Of a stretch of DNA of 64,000 nt, positions 60,784 through 64,000 are shown piece after piece; within the stretch, counting starts at the first letter, position 1; each line of letters starts with the position of its first letter. A program made the translations under genes and the position numbers. The DNA lies in NCBI GenBank assembly GCA_017308575.1, contig JAFKEQ010000002.1, forward strand, positions 1 through 64,000, given 5' to 3'. The notes beneath the pieces are model-generated. The model was not told the origin of the DNA, made no database searches, and was given only the letters and a program-made list of their open reading frames with translations. The stretch comes from Afipia sp. Its GTDB lineage: Bacteria; Pseudomonadota; Alphaproteobacteria; Rhizobiales; Xanthobacteraceae.

Positions 60784-61992
60784 TCACGCTGCCGTCACGC
60801 GGACGGTTTCGACGACATTGCGCAGATAGCCTGCCGGATTCCACAACGGCTTCAGCGGCTGGGTTTCGCCACCATTGCTGGTCGCGCGCACCTTGATGTC
60901 GTGCTGGCCTGCCGCAAGCTTCATTGGCAAGTGCCATTCCCGGAACGAGTATTTGCCGAGGTCTTTGCCGAGCTTGGCCGGGGTCCAGGTCTTGCCGTCA
61001 TCGATGGAAACGGCGACCTCCTTGATGCCCTTGCCGCCGTCGAAGGCGATGCCCTTGAGGTTCGTTTTTCCGGCCTTCACCTTCTGGCCGCTGGTCAGGT
61101 TGGTGACGAAGGATCGCACCGTGAAGCGGTTGATCGGAACGGTCGCCTTTGGCGCCGTGCCGGGCTCGACGCAATTGCAGTCGTTGTCCGGAATCCGATA
61201 AGCGGTCTTCATCCAGAAATTGTCGTACACGGTGTCGATGACGTTGATCTCGTTCAGGTGCTTGACCCAGTACGTGCCGTAATAACCCGGCACGATGAGG
61301 CGCAGCGGGAAGCCGTTGAGAACCGGCAGAAAGTCGCCGTTCATTCCGTAAGCGAGCATCACGTCGCCGTCGCGGGCATGATCGATGTCCAGCGCCTTGG
61401 CGAAATCAGGCGTCTTGTCGCTGACGGGGCCGTCGAGACCGCTGAAGACGACCTGCTTCGCGCCGCTCTGCACGCCAGCCTTATCGAGCACGGCCTTGAG
61501 CGGCACGCCCTTCCAGCGCGCGTTGCCCATCGCGCCGTTGCCGAGCTGGCCGCCGGCCACGCGCGGCTCGAAGAAGCCACGGCTGTTGCCCGAACACTGA
61601 TTGACGGCCACGATTTCCTTGGACGGCATCTTGCGGATGTCTGCCAGCGACAGTTTCAGCGGCTTGTCGACCTTGCCCTTGATCTCGAGCGTGAACGTGT
61701 CGGGATCGATGTTCAGCGGCACGTCGGCGAGATGATAGCGCACGAAGAACGCGTCGTTTGGCGTGATGACACTTTCGTTGAAGACAGCGAAAGGCGTTTC
61801 AAGTTGCGGCGGCCGCTCGGTCAGGCCGATCATCGGCCGCTTCTGCGGATATTTCACCAGCGGCCGCTCGCCGTTCTCGAACGGCAGGGTGACGGTGGCG
61901 GCAAGAGCTTTCAGGGGATCGAGTGCCGTTGCGGCGATCAGGGATCCAATAGTTGCTGCGGACCCCTTTAACAGACTGCGTCTGTCAATCAT
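60784..61992 (-). CDS. sorA: sulfite dehydrogenase molybdopterin subunit
   Basis: A molybdenum enzyme that oxidises sulfite to sulfate in the periplasm. The 402-residue protein has a Tat signal (DRRSLLKGSAATIGSLIA) for export of the folded cofactor-bearing protein. The Mo-ligating cysteine is in AVNQCSGNSRG near residue 132, and the dimerisation (Mo-co dimer) domain follows after about 285 with VAVSIDDGKTW. Family type is SorA of sulfite oxidase. GAGGAG lies upstream of the start. It leads the operon with sorB. Confidence 0.9.
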   Translation of the reverse strand: MIDRRSLLKGSAATIGSLIAATALDPLKALAATVTLPFENGERPLVKYPQKRPMIGLTERPPQLETPFAVFNESVITPNDAFFVRYHLADVPLNIDPDTFTLEIKGKVDKPLKLSLADIRKMPSKEIVAVNQCSGNSRGFFEPRVAGGQLGNGAMGNARWKGVPLKAVLDKAGVQSGAKQVVFSGLDGPVSDKTPDFAKALDIDHARDGDVMLAYGMNGDFLPVLNGFPLRLIVPGYYGTYWVKHLNEINVIDTVYDNFWMKTAYRIPDNDCNCVEPGTAPKATVPINRFTVRSFVTNLTSGQKVKAGKTNLKGIAFDGGKGIKEVAVSIDDGKTWTPAKLGKDLGKYSFREWHLPMKLAAGQHDIKVRATSNGGETQPLKPLWNPAGYLRNVVETVRVTAA

Positions 61993-62200
61993 GGCGTTTC
62001 TCCTCGTTTGGACGGACAGTCCATTGCGGCGAACTACGTCGCCTTCAAACCTCGCTGCCGAACATCCGGGCAGGATGTCAGCGAACGAGGCCGCTTAGAG
62101 GCGTTCTACACTGATTGGGGAATATGTTTTCTGCAAGAGGCGACGGCGCAGAATATTTTTTTGATAAACCGGAATATGCAGATTTATTTACTCAGTCGAT

Positions 62201-62229
62201 CGGAACGCGCGAAATCATCGCGCGTTCCG
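62201..62229 (-). terminator. hairpin downstream of pyruvate kinase
   Basis: CGGAACGCGCGA and TCGCGCGTTCCG pair over 12 bp with a 5-base loop, 48 bp past the pyk stop on the minus strand. No T-run follows directly. The rest of 61993-62276 includes the sorA upstream region; I see no gene in it. Confidence 0.55.
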
Positions 62230-62276
62230 GCGCAATGAACGTGCAGCCGCGCTGCAGCGCAGAAATGTTGCGGAGA

Positions 62277-63713
62277 TCAGATATCGGCTTCGCGATCCGG
62301 GCCTACATAGGCGACGCGCACCATGTTTGTCGTGCCGGGCGTTCCGAGCGGAACGCCTGCGACGATGATCACGCGCTGCCCCGACCGTGCGAAGCCGTCA
62401 CGGAAGGCGATGCGTCCCGCGCGCTCGATCATGTCGTCCTGATCGTGCGCATCTTCCGCGATGACGCAGTGCACCCCCCAGACCAGCGCCAGCTTGCGCC
62501 CGGTATTGACGCTCGGCGTGATGGCAACCACGGGCGGCTTCGGCCGCTCGCGTGCGACGCGCAACGCGGTCGAGCCTGAACTGGTCCAGCAGATGATGGC
62601 GGACAGATCGAGCGTTTCTGCGATCTGACGCGCTGCGTCGGCGATGGCGTCGCCGACGGTGGGCTCGGGGTCGGGCCGCTGCGATGCGATGACGCCGCGA
62701 TAGGTCGGATCGCGTTCGCACTCCTCGCCGATGCGGTTCATGGTCATCACCGCTTCGACCGGGAATTTGCCGGCGGCGGATTCCGCCGACAGCATGATGG
62801 CGTCCGCGCCTTCGAACACGGCGGTGGCGACGTCGGAGACCTCCGCGCGGGTCGGCACTGGCGAGTTGATCATCGATTCCAGCATTTGAGTCGCGATCAC
62901 GACGGGCTTACCAGCCTTGCGGGCCATGCGCGTCATCTGCTTCTGAAGGCCCGGCACGCGTTCCGCCGGCAGTTCGACGCCGAGGTCGCCGCGCGCCACC
63001 ATCAGCGCGTCGGAAACTTCCATGATGTCGGCGAGGCGCTCGATCGCCTGCGGCTTCTCGATCTTCGACATGATCGAGGCGCGCCCGCGCACCAACTTCT
63101 TGGCTTCGGTGACGTCCTCGGCCCGCTGCACGAAAGACAGCGCCACCCAGTCGATTCCGGTTTCCAGCGCGGCTTCGAGGTCGGCGCGGTCCTTCGGTGT
63201 CATCGCGGAGACCGGCAGGTCGGTATCCGGCAGGCTGACGCCCTTGCGGTCGGACATCTTTCCGCCGGTCACCACGCGCACCAGCGCATGCTCCGGCGAG
63301 GTTTCCTCGGCGATCAGGCGCAGCTTTCCGTCGTCGATCAGCAGCGCATGGCCGGGGCGCAGCGCTTTCAGAATTTCCGGATGGGGCAGGTGAACGCGTG
63401 TCTTGTCGCCGGGGGTCGGATCGCTGTCCAGCGTGAACATCGTGCCGTTGCTGAGTTCGACAGAGCCGTTCTCGAAATTGCCGAGGCGCAGCTTCGGCCC
63501 CTGAAGATCGACCAGAATGCCGATCGGGCGTCCGTAGCTGCTTTCCACATTGCGGATGGTGGCGACGAGTTCGCGCATCCGCTCATGCGGCGTGTGGCTC
63601 ATGTTGATGCGGAACACGTCCGCGCCCGCCTCGAACAGCTTGCGAATGGTCGCGCTATCGGACGAAGCCGGTCCAAGCGTGGCGAGAATTTTGATGCGGC
63701 GCAGACGTCTCAT
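62277..63713 (-). CDS. pyk: pyruvate kinase
   Basis: The last enzyme of glycolysis, phosphoenolpyruvate plus ADP to pyruvate plus ATP. The 478-residue protein starts with ILATLGPASSD and has VLVDLQGPKLR-type nucleotides in ILVDLQGPKLRLG, the active-site KIEKPQAIERL with the catalytic lysine, MVARGDLGVELP, and GADAIMLSAESAAGKFPVEAV. The C-terminal regulatory domain is complete. The ATG overlaps the stop of the upstream DUF1036 gene by four bases (ATGA). Confidence 0.97.
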   Translation of the reverse strand: MRRLRRIKILATLGPASSDSATIRKLFEAGADVFRINMSHTPHERMRELVATIRNVESSYGRPIGILVDLQGPKLRLGNFENGSVELSNGTMFTLDSDPTPGDKTRVHLPHPEILKALRPGHALLIDDGKLRLIAEETSPEHALVRVVTGGKMSDRKGVSLPDTDLPVSAMTPKDRADLEAALETGIDWVALSFVQRAEDVTEAKKLVRGRASIMSKIEKPQAIERLADIMEVSDALMVARGDLGVELPAERVPGLQKQMTRMARKAGKPVVIATQMLESMINSPVPTRAEVSDVATAVFEGADAIMLSAESAAGKFPVEAVMTMNRIGEECERDPTYRGVIASQRPDPEPTVGDAIADAARQIAETLDLSAIICWTSSGSTALRVARERPKPPVVAITPSVNTGRKLALVWGVHCVIAEDAHDQDDMIERAGRIAFRDGFARSGQRVIIVAGVPLGTPGTTNMVRVAYVGPDREADI

Positions 63714-64000
63714 TTCGGATTTCCAGGTAGAGCACCGGGGAGTGCGCCTGGTTGCGGGGCGCCCGGCGCATTCGGCATGCCGGGCAGCCCGGGCGTGCGT
63801 GGATTCTGTTCGTTGGATTCGGTGAGCTGGACGGTCCAGGCCCGCTGTTCGCCGGTGTCGACTTCAAAGTAGCCGGTGCGGTCGAAGCCACGCGCGAGGC
63901 AGTCCTCGGTGCCCTTGATGGTGAATTCCTTGTCGCGCGAACACATGAAGGCCTGTCCCGACCATTCACCGCCGCGGTCATAGTCGATGGCGTAGATATA
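63710..64000 (-). CDS. DUF1036 domain-containing protein (partial at window edge)
   Basis: The C-terminal 96 residues of a gene that continues past the end of the window. The visible part carries YIYAIDYDRGGEWSGQAFMC and EFTIKGTEDCLARGFDRTGYFEVD, the cysteine-bearing DUF1036 core, and then a Pro/Gly-rich tail with several GLPG- and PGA-type repeats. A second DUF1036 protein lies at 34249-35373. It is upstream of pyk, coupled to it by a four-base overlap, as seen in relatives. Its role is unknown. Confidence 0.85.
   Translation of the reverse strand, partial: YIYAIDYDRGGEWSGQAFMCSRDKEFTIKGTEDCLARGFDRTGYFEVDTGEQRAWTVQLTESNEQNPRTPGLPGMPNAPGAPQPGALPGALPGNPK

Noticed and set aside
1..64000. CRISPR arrays, prophage, transposase genes and rRNA operons
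   Set aside because: No regularly spaced repeats with unique spacers and no phage, transposase, integrase or rRNA signature sequence were found on reading the window.

Overview
The window is a high-GC chromosomal segment from an alphaproteobacterium, most likely a member of the Bradyrhizobiaceae/Nitrobacteraceae (Bradyrhizobium, Rhodopseudomonas, Afipia and relatives). The evidence is the gene content and order (ffs-dnaX-ybaB-recR; rpmH-rnpA-yidC-engB-argB-dapD-dapE; sorAB), orphan Bug receptors, DUF2865 and DUF1036 proteins, a GAAC-N7-GAAC LexA box, and palindromic intergenic repeats typical of that family. No prophage, CRISPR array, integrase, transposase or rRNA operon was seen. Most of the segment is core genome, with accessory catabolic cassettes at 42-57 kb.

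Layout. 0-9.9 kb: DUF2865 protein, ketopantoate reductase, an NhaD/ArsB-type carrier, pyrE, a GST, a LysE exporter, polA (with a degenerate proofreading site) and an acyltransferase, nearly all on the minus strand. 10-17 kb: ugd, hrpB, a retropepsin-like protease, a DUF938 methyltransferase and a phosphomannomutase/phosphoglucomutase; with ugd the mutase supplies sugar nucleotides for surface polysaccharide. 16.9-22 kb: a yeiH-lysR pair, an Lrp regulator with a probable autoregulatory operator, a PfkB kinase, nudC and a HIT protein. 22.2-25.2 kb: 4.5S SRP RNA followed by dnaX-ybaB-recR. 25-31 kb: ampG, rmuC (with a LexA box), def-fmt-truA.

30.9-39.9 kb is one long minus-strand run: rpmH (GTG start), rnpA, yidC, a terminator, engB, DUF423, argB, DUF1036, a pyrimidine nucleotidase, dapD, dapE and an MTA/SAH nucleosidase, mostly with 1-4 nt overlaps. 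40-42 kb holds a sensor kinase without a partner regulator and tRNA-Arg(ACG). 42-46 kb is a three-gene membrane dehydrogenase (subunit 3, GMC flavoprotein, triheme cytochrome c) behind an Irr/ICE-like dyad. 46-52 kb has a gamma-glutamyltransferase, an MCP, a Bug receptor, a YbaK deacylase and a DUF3175 protein. 51.7-56.9 kb is an IclR-controlled cassette: two complementary MaoC half-proteins, a flavin monooxygenase and two Bug receptors. 57-64 kb has a fatty acid desaturase, rpmJ (41 aa), a TPR protein, a small heme-copper-oxidase-like membrane protein, a phasin, sulfite dehydrogenase sorA-sorB, pyruvate kinase and a truncated DUF1036 gene at the edge.

The most unusual points are: an intergenic palindromic repeat retained in frame at the start of one secreted protein gene and half of one in another; a polA lacking two of the four metal-binding acids of the 3'-5' exonuclease; a split MaoC hydratase cassette with a 35-bp palindrome as its likely operator; and several candidate operators (LexA, Lrp, ICE-like) readable in the sequence. 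No wholly new defence or mobile system was seen.
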